Positions 26,126 to 33,571 of a DNA stretch of 64,000 nt are shown here, piece after piece. The notes under the pieces are model-generated. The model did not search any database. It was not told the origin of the DNA and was given only the letters and a program-made list of their open reading frames with translations. This stretch comes from Nitrospirales bacterium (lineage in GTDB: Bacteria; Nitrospirota; Nitrospiria; Nitrospirales; UBA8639). The position numbers were made by a program, and so were the translations under genes. Every line of letters begins with the position of its first letter. Within the stretch, counting starts at the first letter, position 1. Where the stretch lies: contig JAJEJG010000023.1 of assembly GCA_022828225.1 (NCBI GenBank), positions 45,001 to 109,000 of the forward strand, written 5' to 3'.

Positions 26126-26338
26126 CTACTCGGGATCGCTGAAGCGCTGTCCTTCCTCACCGGACCAGCGCACAATGCCGATTTCTTCCGATTCCCACAG
26201 TTTTTGTTGCTCTTCTGCAGCCAAGTCAGCTTCTTTCATTTTGTCTTCCGCGGACTTTGTGTCTTGTTCACGGGTGGAAACCCAACCCGGCGGTTTTTCT
26301 CCCTTGGGAATATCTTTACGAAGCACGTTGACTGGCAT
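26126..26338 (-). CDS. Small hydrophilic protein, unknown function
   Basis: 70 residues from ATG 26338, preceded by AAGGAGGA, an excellent ribosome binding site. The sequence starts MPVNVLRKDIPKGEKPPGWV and is rich in Lys and Glu, with a helical middle (EDKMKEADLAAEEQQKLWESE). I do not recognise it. Its strong translation signal and clean boundaries argue that it is real. Confidence 0.7.
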   Translation of the reverse strand: MPVNVLRKDIPKGEKPPGWVSTREQDTKSAEDKMKEADLAAEEQQKLWESEEIGIVRWSGEEGQRFSDPE

Positions 26339-26415
26339 GTGATTCCTCCTTGATAGCCACAATCGTCCCGGCACCATTGTGTTCGAACCTTACCCCATGC
26401 GGCCAAGGCATAGGC

Positions 26416-27201
26416 CTAGCTGCGAAGGCCACGTTTTGTCAAGGGATGCTGCACCCGATAGGCATAGAGCGCCATACCCGCGGCGACGACGGCATTGAGG
26501 GACTCGACCGAGTCGCTCATGGGGACGGCGAGCCGTGTGCCGGAGGTGATGGGCGGCAGGCCCGGGCCTTCTTCGCCCACCAACAGTCGAATATCTTTTG
26601 GCCAATGAAACGCGGACAAACTTTCACCCTGCGTATCGAGGGTGACCCACGTGGCGGGTTCCGGCAGACCCTTGATCGAAGGCCCCTGCATCAGGGATGT
26701 CTTGAACATTGTTCCGCTGGCTGCCCGGATCGCTTTGGGGTGAAAGGGATGCGCCGATTCCTTGAGCAGGACGACCCGTTCGATGCCCATGGCCGCAGCG
26801 GTCCGGATCAAGGCTCCCACGTTCGCCGGATCTCCCAAGGGGCACAGGATTTCGAGGCCCCGAGATCGAGCCTCAAGGTCTGCGGAGGGAAAGGGAGGGG
26901 CCTGGCAGACCAGGATCGGAGCCCCCGTACCAAAGAGATCGATCTTCTCGAAGAGAGGCGTGGCCAGGGCATAGGCTTTAACGTGGGCCGGAATCGAGTA
27001 AGGAAAAACCGTTCCTGCACGCTGAATGAGTTCGAGACACAGAGCGGGGTGATGCGCCAGGGTTTCCCGAACGACTTTTTTCCCCGTGACCAGGCATTGC
27101 CGGAACCGCTCAATCCCGCGAGCCTCCTGTAACGTCATCCATCGCTTGACATGGGCATTCTGCGCACTACTGATTGATCGGATCGTTGAAGACGAGGTCA
27201 T
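26416..27201 (-). CDS. TrmH/SpoU-family RNA 2'-O-methyltransferase
   Basis: 261 residues. An N-terminal substrate-binding segment is followed by the SPOUT domain with its three motifs: NVGALIRTAAAMG near 136-148, LLVGEEGPGLP near 208-218 and VPMSDSVESLNAVVAAGMAL near 226-245. The knotted SAM site methylates a ribose in tRNA or rRNA; the exact site is unknown. It lies between the small hydrophilic protein and purM, all on the minus strand. Confidence 0.9.
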   Translation of the reverse strand: MTSSSTIRSISSAQNAHVKRWMTLQEARGIERFRQCLVTGKKVVRETLAHHPALCLELIQRAGTVFPYSIPAHVKAYALATPLFEKIDLFGTGAPILVCQAPPFPSADLEARSRGLEILCPLGDPANVGALIRTAAAMGIERVVLLKESAHPFHPKAIRAASGTMFKTSLMQGPSIKGLPEPATWVTLDTQGESLSAFHWPKDIRLLVGEEGPGLPPITSGTRLAVPMSDSVESLNAVVAAGMALYAYRVQHPLTKRGLRS

Positions 27202-27256
27202 TGAGGAAGAGTCATTTGCAACTGCCGGGGCCCGGACATAGCGTCGTGACGATCAT

Positions 27257-28357
27257 TTAGAATGGAACGAAGGATTTCCCTTTCCCGCGGAGTCGCCCGT
27301 CATGGGTGTGGATCACGACTTCCCAATCCTCAGGATCTCTGTCGGTCACATGCCCGAGCCGGTGTGCCTTTTTCCCGAACCTGCTCACCAGTTCAAGCGT
27401 CCGGTCCACTTGGTTTTCCGGGACCACCAGACAGAAGCCGATCCCCATGTTGAACACTTCGAACATGACCGGATCGGCGATGCCACCGAGTTTTTGAATG
27501 ATGGAGAAGATCGGAGGCGGCGTAGGGAACGTCTCGATCACAAACGTGACTTGAGGAGGGACGCGGTTCAGGTTCAGAAACCCGTCGCCGGTAATGTGGA
27601 ACAGAGCCTTGACGTCGATGTCCGAATCCGCTTCGAGGAGCGGCAGAATTTCCCGCGTATAGATATGCGTGGGCTGAAGTAATTCTTCACCCAGCGACCG
27701 GCCGAGTTCGGGGAATCGTTTGTCATAGAGGGCCATGTCCTGTCCGATGGCTCTTCGTGCCAGGGTGAGCCCGTTGCTGTGCACCCCGTTGCTTTCTATG
27801 CCGATAATCGCGTCGCCCGCGCGGACACGTTCCCCTACGATGACCCTGTCCAGATCCACGATCCCGATAGCCGACCCCGCCAGATCGAACCCTTCGCCAT
27901 CCTTGCCCGCTTCACTCTTGATGACGTCCTTGACTTGAGCAATTTCCCCGCCGGGAATGGAGATGCCGGCACGCAGGGCTCCCTCGGTCAACCCCTTCGC
28001 CAGTTCCCCCAAGCAGCCCGGATCGAGCGTTTGCACCGCGATATAATCCACCATGGCCAGCGGGGTCGCTCCGACACAGAGGAGGTCATTGACGTTCATG
28101 GCAATGCAGTCAATGCCGACCGTGTCGTATTTGCCCATACGCTGGGCCACCAGGACCTTCGACCCCACGCCGTCCGTGGTCATGGCGATGCCCTTATTGT
28201 TGCCGATCTCGATAATGTTGGCGAACAACCCGAAGTCCAGACGGACGCTGCCGATTTTTCCTTTGGGAACGGTCCACGTCTGGCGGAGTTGCTCGGTAAT
28301 GTCGGCCAGGGATTGCACGACTTGATCGGTATCAACCCCGGACCCTTGATAGGTCAT
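27257..28357 (-). CDS. purM: Phosphoribosylformylglycinamidine cyclo-ligase (AIR synthase)
   Basis: 366 residues from ATG 28357; a TTG six codons upstream is an alternative. GVDTDQ near the N-terminus, TTDGVGSKVLVA, DCIAMNVNDLLCVGATP, GGEIAQ and GIESNGVHSNGLTL are the PurM signature blocks. It closes the imidazole ring in purine synthesis. The C-terminus ends LRGKGKSFVPF. A diverged copy of that end lies at 40515-40588, in the accessory region. Confidence 0.95.
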   Translation of the reverse strand: MTYQGSGVDTDQVVQSLADITEQLRQTWTVPKGKIGSVRLDFGLFANIIEIGNNKGIAMTTDGVGSKVLVAQRMGKYDTVGIDCIAMNVNDLLCVGATPLAMVDYIAVQTLDPGCLGELAKGLTEGALRAGISIPGGEIAQVKDVIKSEAGKDGEGFDLAGSAIGIVDLDRVIVGERVRAGDAIIGIESNGVHSNGLTLARRAIGQDMALYDKRFPELGRSLGEELLQPTHIYTREILPLLEADSDIDVKALFHITGDGFLNLNRVPPQVTFVIETFPTPPPIFSIIQKLGGIADPVMFEVFNMGIGFCLVVPENQVDRTLELVSRFGKKAHRLGHVTDRDPEDWEVVIHTHDGRLRGKGKSFVPF

Positions 28358-28462
28358 GCCTGAGGAATCACTCAATTTTCGGACCCTTCCTCCAATGTGA
28401 CAAGTGCGCTGTTTTCTATGATAAAGCCTTATACAATGGAAGTCACCCGTGATTGTCTAGTG

Positions 28463-28643
28463 TTGAAATGGCGAGATGCGCCAGCGTATACTTTTCGTAA
28501 GCGAGGAAAGCAATGGGGTCAACACGGAAACAGCCATCTTGTTTCCGGGCGAGCATGGCTAGATGAGTCATTGCCCTTCGAGTGGGATTAGACGCTCGGA
28601 GGGCAGTTTTGTTTTCGTCAGGCTACGCGAAAGGAGAACCGCC
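28463..28643 (+). promoter_or_regulatory. Promoter and structured 5' leader, riboswitch-like
   Basis: TTGAAA (28463-28468) and TATACT (28487-28492) are spaced by 18 bases. The RNA that follows can form an eight-pair stem, CGGAAACA (28525-28532) with TGTTTCCG (28540-28547). Its seven-base loop contains GCCAT (28533-28537), which can pair with ATGGC at 28555-28559, giving an H-type pseudoknot. A terminator hairpin with a T-rich tail follows at 28572-28615, about 30 bases before the secreted protein's start. No known riboswitch class was recognised. A 64-codon open frame crosses the region but lacks protein-like features. Confidence 0.45.
28572..28615 (+). terminator. Intrinsic terminator within leader
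   Basis: TGCCCTTCGAG (28572-28582) pairs with CTCGGAGGGCA (28595-28605) with a single mismatch or bulge, and the stem is followed by GTTTTGTTTT. It precedes the ribosome binding site AAAGGAG of the next gene, so it may act as an attenuator for that gene or end a short leader RNA. Confidence 0.7.
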
Positions 28644-29102
28644 ATGATGAGATTACTGGCTATCCCGATCATCCTCTTCTCGATTGCTTTGACCATACCC
28701 GAGGTTGAAGCAGCCTGCACAACTACAAAGTTTGGAAATAATGCGGTTACCAATTGCACCGATGGTCGTTCCACGGTGAGTTCGACGTTTGGCGGGAACA
28801 CCGTACACAACTCCAATGATGGAAGCACAAGCATAACGAACTCGTTCGGCAATACCAGTGTTTCCAGCAGCAAGGAGCCTGGCCTGGGCGGGACCAGCCT
28901 ATCCGTCAACGAGGATACGGGCGTTTCCCAATGGAACGACGGCACGACCGGCGTCCACCAGCAAGCGGGCAACACGCGAGTGGACGTTTATAGTGACGGG
29001 AGTATCTGTACCAACACACCAGTGGGATCGACGAGTTTCACGAACTGCACCGGGAATTCGAAAGACGCAGAGAAGCGCAGCACGATAATCGGTACGAAGT
29101 AA
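28644..29102 (+). CDS. Small exported repeat protein, Ser/Thr/Asn/Gly-rich
   Basis: 152 residues from ATG 28644 with AAAGGAG upstream. A signal peptide (MMRLLAIPIILFSIALTIPEVEA) precedes a mature part built of short repeats of the form FGNN-V-N, FGGN-V-NS and FGN-SVSS, about 15 residues apart. Scattered cysteines (residues 25, 37 and two near the C-terminus) could form disulphides. The repeat spacing suggests beta strands, as in surface or amyloid-like proteins, but no named family is recognised. Its leader carries a possible pseudoknot and attenuator. Confidence 0.65.
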   Translation: MMRLLAIPIILFSIALTIPEVEAACTTTKFGNNAVTNCTDGRSTVSSTFGGNTVHNSNDGSTSITNSFGNTSVSSSKEPGLGGTSLSVNEDTGVSQWNDGTTGVHQQAGNTRVDVYSDGSICTNTPVGSTSFTNCTGNSKDAEKRSTIIGTK

Positions 29103-29124
29103 CGATTCTGAGACGAGAAAAAAT

Positions 29125-29197
29125 GGCTGGGGGACCAGGAATCGAACCTGGGTTCACAGATCCAAAATCTGTTGTCTTGCCCCTAGACGATCCCCCA
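29125..29197 (-). tRNA. tRNA-Gln (anticodon TTG)
   Basis: On the minus strand the acceptor arms TGGGGGA and TCCCCCA pair fully. The anticodon stem ACAGA/TCTGT encloses the loop TTTTGGA, giving anticodon TTG. The T arm CAGGTTCGAATCCTG is canonical and CCA is encoded at the 3' end. It stands alone between the secreted protein and brnTA. Confidence 0.95.
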
Positions 29198-29326
29198 ACC
29201 GGGGAGTCTCACCTTACCCAGCCCATCCTGATACAGTCAAGGCCGTTGATGTATGGTGGTCGCTAATACATGCGACTATCCAATGCTTGTGCCTGTTATC
29301 TCGAATGAAGAGGTGGCGGGAATGGG

Positions 29327-29677
29327 TTACCTGGTCTCGGTGGACCCGAAAATGGCTTGGCGCAACGTGTCGTTCAGACGCGTCTGCCAGCCCGGCCCCT
29401 GCTTGCGCAAGTGCGCCGTGATGTCGGCATCAAGCCGAATGGTTATCTGCTCCTTTGTCGGGGCTTTCTGCTTACCCCGTGTGCGGCGATACGCTTCGAC
29501 GATGTGCGGTGCCATTTCACCAGCAGGCCGCGCTCGCTTGAACCACTCCTCGTCCAACTCGAACGTGTCGGGGTCAGCGGCGATTCCGGCATTGATGGCC
29601 GCTTCTTCACCATACTTGGCGGCAATCTCGTCGAACGTCATCTTGCTGAAATCACTGTCGTTCGTGTTCTTGGACAT
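29327..29677 (-). CDS. brnA: BrnA-type antitoxin
   Basis: 116 residues from ATG 29677; the upstream frame lies within brnT and is ignored. The middle segment EEWFKRARPAGEMAPHIVEAYRR and the C-terminal QITIRLDADITAHLRKQGPGWQTRLNDTLR form the BrnA motif, a ribbon-helix-helix DNA-binding dimerisation region. It neutralises BrnT and autorepresses the operon. It overlaps the toxin gene by 26 bases. Confidence 0.9.
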   Translation of the reverse strand: MSKNTNDSDFSKMTFDEIAAKYGEEAAINAGIAADPDTFELDEEWFKRARPAGEMAPHIVEAYRRTRGKQKAPTKEQITIRLDADITAHLRKQGPGWQTRLNDTLRQAIFGSTETR

Positions 29678-29924
29678 AGCGTTTCTCCTCTCGCTGATTG
29701 GCCTTGCGGAGGCTGATGATTCGGATGTTGTCGCCGCGTTCCGTGAACACAACGACATACAACCTGATCCCGATGAAGCCGTAAGCGACCCATCTCGGCT
29801 CGCTGGTGCGGTCATCCGGATTGATGATAGCAGTATCCCACCTGAAGGCTTCCATCACGGTGAAATCCACACCATGTCTGGCGATGTTGGATTTTCGCTT
29901 GGCCTCATCCCATTCGTAAATCAC
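29652..29924 (-). CDS. brnT: BrnT-type RNase toxin
   Basis: 90 residues starting at GTG 29924. It begins with the family hallmark YEWDEAKRKSNIARHGVDF and ends with IRIISLRKANQREEKRY, the catalytic arginine-containing segment of the RelE-like BrnT fold. It encodes an mRNA-cleaving toxin. The toxin precedes its antitoxin, as is normal for brnTA. A strong promoter with an embedded inverted repeat lies directly upstream. Confidence 0.92.
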   Translation of the reverse strand: MIYEWDEAKRKSNIARHGVDFTVMEAFRWDTAIINPDDRTSEPRWVAYGFIGIRLYVVVFTERGDNIRIISLRKANQREEKRYVQEHERQ

Positions 29925-29944
29925 TGTTATCTTATCTTTTCTTT

Positions 29945-29989
29945 ATTGTAACTACGATTTAAATCTTGTCAAGTTTTTTGTAGTTACAA
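29945..29989 (-). promoter_or_regulatory. brnTA promoter flanked by an operator inverted repeat
   Basis: On the minus strand the -35 TTGACA (29967-29972) and -10 TACAAT (29945-29950) are 16 bases apart. A perfect inverted repeat, TTGTAACTAC (29946-29955) and GTAGTTACAA (29980-29989), overlaps the -10 with one arm and sits just upstream of the -35 with the other. Half-sites are 34 bp apart, so a repressor dimer or tetramer on both arms would block RNA polymerase. Confidence 0.75.
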
Positions 29990-30086
29990 ATAAACGTAGG
30001 CTGTTTATTTTACAAGAATCACAAGGAGATGTTTCGCGGTTGGTGCAAGGACCGGCAATCAGCCGGAGAATACTATGGAAGCGCCG

Positions 30087-30746
30087 CTAATACACCCGAC
30101 CGGACACGATCCAATGCCGGTCGTCGGGGACGTCGATCAGCAGGCGGCTCATATACATTTCCGCCAACTGAGCGGCGATCTCGTCTTCGGTAAAGGCGCT
30201 CAACAGGGAATGATAAAAATCGTGGCGCAGTTGTTCCGGTTCATCAGCCGCGTATTGGTCTACTAACGTCCGGGCCTCTTCCGTGGTTTCGGGTCGCAAC
30301 AAATCCATGACGAGTACGGGCGCCCCGGGCTTAGCCAAGTTTTTCACGGCGTACCAAAACTGAAAGGCGTTGGGTACATGATGAACCAGGCTGTTGGAGA
30401 TGACGGCATCAGCCGATGGGGCCAACTCAAGATCCTGGAACCGCTTGCACACGAGTTGGATTCGATCCTCAAATCCCGCCTGGCGAATGGCGTCATCGGC
30501 CCACTGCATCATGGGGCCGGATGCGTCCACGGCAATGACGTGAAGGGTCGGACGGCTCCGGAGAAGCCGGATCGGAATATCCGCGGGACCACATCCCAAA
30601 TCCAGCACGGTTCCTTCCTGGAGATCGGGATATAAGGCTAAGAATTGATCGACGAACCCCTGATTCTCTTCGGCGAAATTGGCATTCGCATACACCTTGG
30701 CCTGCTCTTCTCCATCCATGATTTCCGGTTCAAGAATCCGTTCCAT
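30087..30746 (-). CDS. Class I SAM-dependent methyltransferase
   Basis: 219 residues from ATG 30746 with AAGGAAGAG upstream. The SAM-binding motif VLDLGCGPADIPIRLL lies at about 47-62, VIAVDASGPMMQWA is motif II, and ISNSLVHHVPN is motif IV/post IV. The methyl acceptor is unknown. It lies alone, divergent from apaH. Confidence 0.85.
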   Translation of the reverse strand: MERILEPEIMDGEEQAKVYANANFAEENQGFVDQFLALYPDLQEGTVLDLGCGPADIPIRLLRSRPTLHVIAVDASGPMMQWADDAIRQAGFEDRIQLVCKRFQDLELAPSADAVISNSLVHHVPNAFQFWYAVKNLAKPGAPVLVMDLLRPETTEEARTLVDQYAADEPEQLRHDFYHSLLSAFTEDEIAAQLAEMYMSRLLIDVPDDRHWIVSGRVY

Positions 30747-30914
30747 ATCAACTCTTCCTTTTCATAGCTATCTCCACGTCCGTCAATTTCGTCCGCGTGA
30801 TCGTACCTAGCCCTATAGTGAGGATTCAAGGTGAAAGGAACGCGGCCACATTCTCCTTGCACCATTCCCCTGTTCTGGCTAAGGTCTGAAGAAGGATAAA
30901 CTGAAAGGAACCCA

Positions 30915-31715
30915 ATGGCTACGTATGCATTCGGCGATATTCAGGGGTGCCTGACCCCCCTCCAAAAGCTGTTGGATCGCATTCGATTCGAGCCATCCTC
31001 GGACCGGCTGTGGTTTGTCGGCGATTTGGTCAACCGCGGCCCCCATTCGCTTGAAGTGTTGCGCTTCATCAAGGGTCTCGAAGGGCGTTGCGTGGTCGTG
31101 CTGGGCAACCACGATCTGCATTTATTGGCGATCCATTGCGGGGTCGCGCAGATCCGGAAACACGATACGATTCAACCCGTCCTGGAAGCGCCCGACGTAG
31201 ACGAATTGCTGGACTGGCTTCGGCGTCAATCCATGATCCATCGTGAAGGCGACTATGTGCTGGTCCACGCCGGCATCCTTCCCCAATGGTCCGTCGACCA
31301 AGCCGTTAGATTGGCCGGTGAAGTCGAGGACGCCCTCAGATCCGACCATTATCGCACGCATTTACCGTTCATTTACCGGAGTGAGGAAACCCGTTGGTCC
31401 GACGACATCGCGTCCCCGGCCCGACTCGGCGTGATCACGAACGTCCTGACCAGAATACGGATGTGTACCCAGGAAGGCCTCATCGACCTGGCGTTCAAGG
31501 GCCCGCCGGACCAGGCACCAGCCGGCCTGTCACCGTGGTTTCACTTGCCCCCCCACACCAGACGAACCGAAACCGTGATTTGCGGCCATTGGTCCGCCTT
31601 GGGGGTGTGCGTGGACGAAGGCGTGATTGCATTGGACGGCGGGTGCGTCTGGGGACACGAGTTGGCCTGTCTGCGACTGGAGGACCGGAAGCTGTATACG
31701 ATCGCGTGTCACTGA
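30915..31715 (+). CDS. apaH: Symmetrical bis(5'-nucleosyl)-tetraphosphatase
   Basis: 266 residues. Metallophosphatase blocks GDIQGC (7-12), GDLVNRGPHSLEVL (about 37-50) and GNHDLHLLAI (about 67-76) are followed by VHAGILPQW and GHWSALG. It hydrolyses Ap4A to two ADP. ApaH activity also matters for decapping of Np4-capped RNA in bacteria. The gene has GAAAGGAAC upstream and stands before the sensor kinase. Confidence 0.94.
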   Translation: MATYAFGDIQGCLTPLQKLLDRIRFEPSSDRLWFVGDLVNRGPHSLEVLRFIKGLEGRCVVVLGNHDLHLLAIHCGVAQIRKHDTIQPVLEAPDVDELLDWLRRQSMIHREGDYVLVHAGILPQWSVDQAVRLAGEVEDALRSDHYRTHLPFIYRSEETRWSDDIASPARLGVITNVLTRIRMCTQEGLIDLAFKGPPDQAPAGLSPWFHLPPHTRRTETVICGHWSALGVCVDEGVIALDGGCVWGHELACLRLEDRKLYTIACH

Positions 31716-31786
31716 GCGGGCCCGTAGCAACGAGGTAGTGTCCGTCAACCCGGGAATCCGCATCCGGTACCCCTGCGAGTCGCTCC

Positions 31787-33556
31787 ATGAAGCTGCTGTC
31801 CAAAGAGCATTCCATCCTTGAAAGACCCTTGATGCAATTTCGCCCGTTCGGTGTGACCCCGGACGGGCGGAAAATTCGCGACGTGAGCGGGATTACGATC
31901 AAGGCGAACGTCGAATACTTGGAAGAGGTCGTCGGTACAAAGAACGGGGAAACCGCCGGTCGCCAAGCCGTTGACCGCCTCTGCGATTCGCTGAATGCCC
32001 GGATCACTGATCCCTCGTACCACGTCACCCCCGAATTCTTACAAAACATCTGGCACAGTTATTCCTATGAATTCGCGGTTTACCTCGGCGAGTTCTGCAT
32101 TCTGATCTCCGGGAATCCCAACTTTCAATTCGAGATGGGCAAACACAAATTCATTTCTCCCGTCATTCAAACCTTGGGGCGTCCCTTTTCCGTTGCGCAA
32201 ATTTTCGAACTGTTCCCGCGCTTCGGAGAAAAGTTTGCCAAAGACTCCCTGCGGTTCAACGTGCGCAACGTGACCAATGGTTCCGCCGTTCTGGGTATGA
32301 CGCTGACCGAACACGTAGCCCAACAATTCGGTCCTTATCGCAACCGGTGCGCCTATGTCATTTGCCAGGCATCGAAGGCCGGACTCCTGGCCGTGCCGCA
32401 ACAGGTTCACCACCTGGGATTTGCCAGCGTCCGGGACCTCCGCTGCATGGCGGACGGAGACGAGTCCTGTGAATGGGAATTCCATTGGCCCGCCCAGCCG
32501 TTCTCTGAAACCCGTGGATGGGTTGTAACCGCGATAGTGGCATGCGCGAGCATCCTGGCTTTCGTCTACGTCCGATGGGCGCATTCTGACTTGTCCTGGT
32601 TGGACGCTAGCCTCTTGACCCTCTTGCCGGGCCTGGCCTCCTGGTTCGTCTGGAATTGGTATCGTCTCAAGAAGAAAGTGAAAGAACGGGACACCCTGCT
32701 CAAGGAACAAGTGGATTCCGTGGATGCCCGTCACGAAGAGCTTCGCGAAGCCTATCTCGAACAGGAACGCACGGTTGTGGAACTCCGTACTCTGAACGCG
32801 GACCTGGAAAACCGGATCGAGGAACGAACCCGCTCCCTCGCAGTCGCCAACGAACGACTGCGCGAACTCGATGAACGTAAATCCACGTTCGTCTCCATTG
32901 CGTCGCACGAAATACGCACGCCCCTGACCTCGATGAAAGGCTTCGTGGAAAATATGCTGACCGGCGTGACCGGGGACTTGCGTGAGCGACAAGTCCTGTA
33001 TCTCACGCGGGTCAAATACAACATCGACCGATTGACGCGAACGCTGAACGACCTACTGGACTTGTCCCGTATCGAAGCCGGTCACGTGGAATTACGGTTG
33101 ACCGACGTCTCACTGACCGAAGTGACTGCCCAAGCCTTGGACAATTTACGCCCCCAGGCGGAGGAGAAATCCCTCGTACTGGAGGCCAAGACCCCTTCGC
33201 AACTTGCGCCGGTACGGGGAGACCGGGACAAGATTCTCCAGATCCTGACGAATCTCATTCACAACGCCATCAAGTTTACGCCTTCAGCCGGTCGCATTTC
33301 GATTTCGCTCGCGCCGTTGCAAGACTCCACGATCCAGGTGTGCGTCGCCGACACGGGCTGCGGCATCGCTGCCGAAGAGGTACCCAACGTCTTCGATCGC
33401 TTCTATCGGAGCGACAGCGGGACGACCGAGGCGCGCGGAGCCGGCTTGGGCTTGGCGATCACGAAAAGTCTGGTGGACCTGCATCGAGGACGGATTTGGG
33501 TGGAAAGCACGGTAGGTAGCGGGACCCGATTTTATTTTACACTTCCCACCCGCTGA
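31787..33556 (+). CDS. Membrane sensor histidine kinase with V4R-like input region
   Basis: 589 residues. The N-terminal 235 residues end in RCMADGDESCEW, the cysteine-containing signature of V4R/vinyl-reductase-like sensor domains. Two hydrophobic segments follow (about 245-265 and 275-295), then a coiled coil (300-360), the HisKA box with H374 in ASHEIRTP, and a HATPase domain with NAIKFTPSAG, DTGCGIA and GAGLGLAITKSLV. It should sense a small ligand in the cytoplasm and autophosphorylate on H374. The sigma-54 regulator gene ends 15 bases away on the opposite strand, so the probable pair is convergent. An ATG 16 codons in is an alternative start. Confidence 0.85.
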   Translation: MKLLSKEHSILERPLMQFRPFGVTPDGRKIRDVSGITIKANVEYLEEVVGTKNGETAGRQAVDRLCDSLNARITDPSYHVTPEFLQNIWHSYSYEFAVYLGEFCILISGNPNFQFEMGKHKFISPVIQTLGRPFSVAQIFELFPRFGEKFAKDSLRFNVRNVTNGSAVLGMTLTEHVAQQFGPYRNRCAYVICQASKAGLLAVPQQVHHLGFASVRDLRCMADGDESCEWEFHWPAQPFSETRGWVVTAIVACASILAFVYVRWAHSDLSWLDASLLTLLPGLASWFVWNWYRLKKKVKERDTLLKEQVDSVDARHEELREAYLEQERTVVELRTLNADLENRIEERTRSLAVANERLRELDERKSTFVSIASHEIRTPLTSMKGFVENMLTGVTGDLRERQVLYLTRVKYNIDRLTRTLNDLLDLSRIEAGHVELRLTDVSLTEVTAQALDNLRPQAEEKSLVLEAKTPSQLAPVRGDRDKILQILTNLIHNAIKFTPSAGRISISLAPLQDSTIQVCVADTGCGIAAEEVPNVFDRFYRSDSGTTEARGAGLGLAITKSLVDLHRGRIWVESTVGSGTRFYFTLPTR

Positions 33557-33571
33557 ACCGGAAAGACGGCC

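Noticed and set aside
28397-28591. A 64-codon plus-strand open frame before the exported repeat protein
   Set aside because: Its stop lies inside a terminator stem, it crosses the promoter and pseudoknot, and it lacks a ribosome binding site; the RNA interpretation is preferred but not proven.
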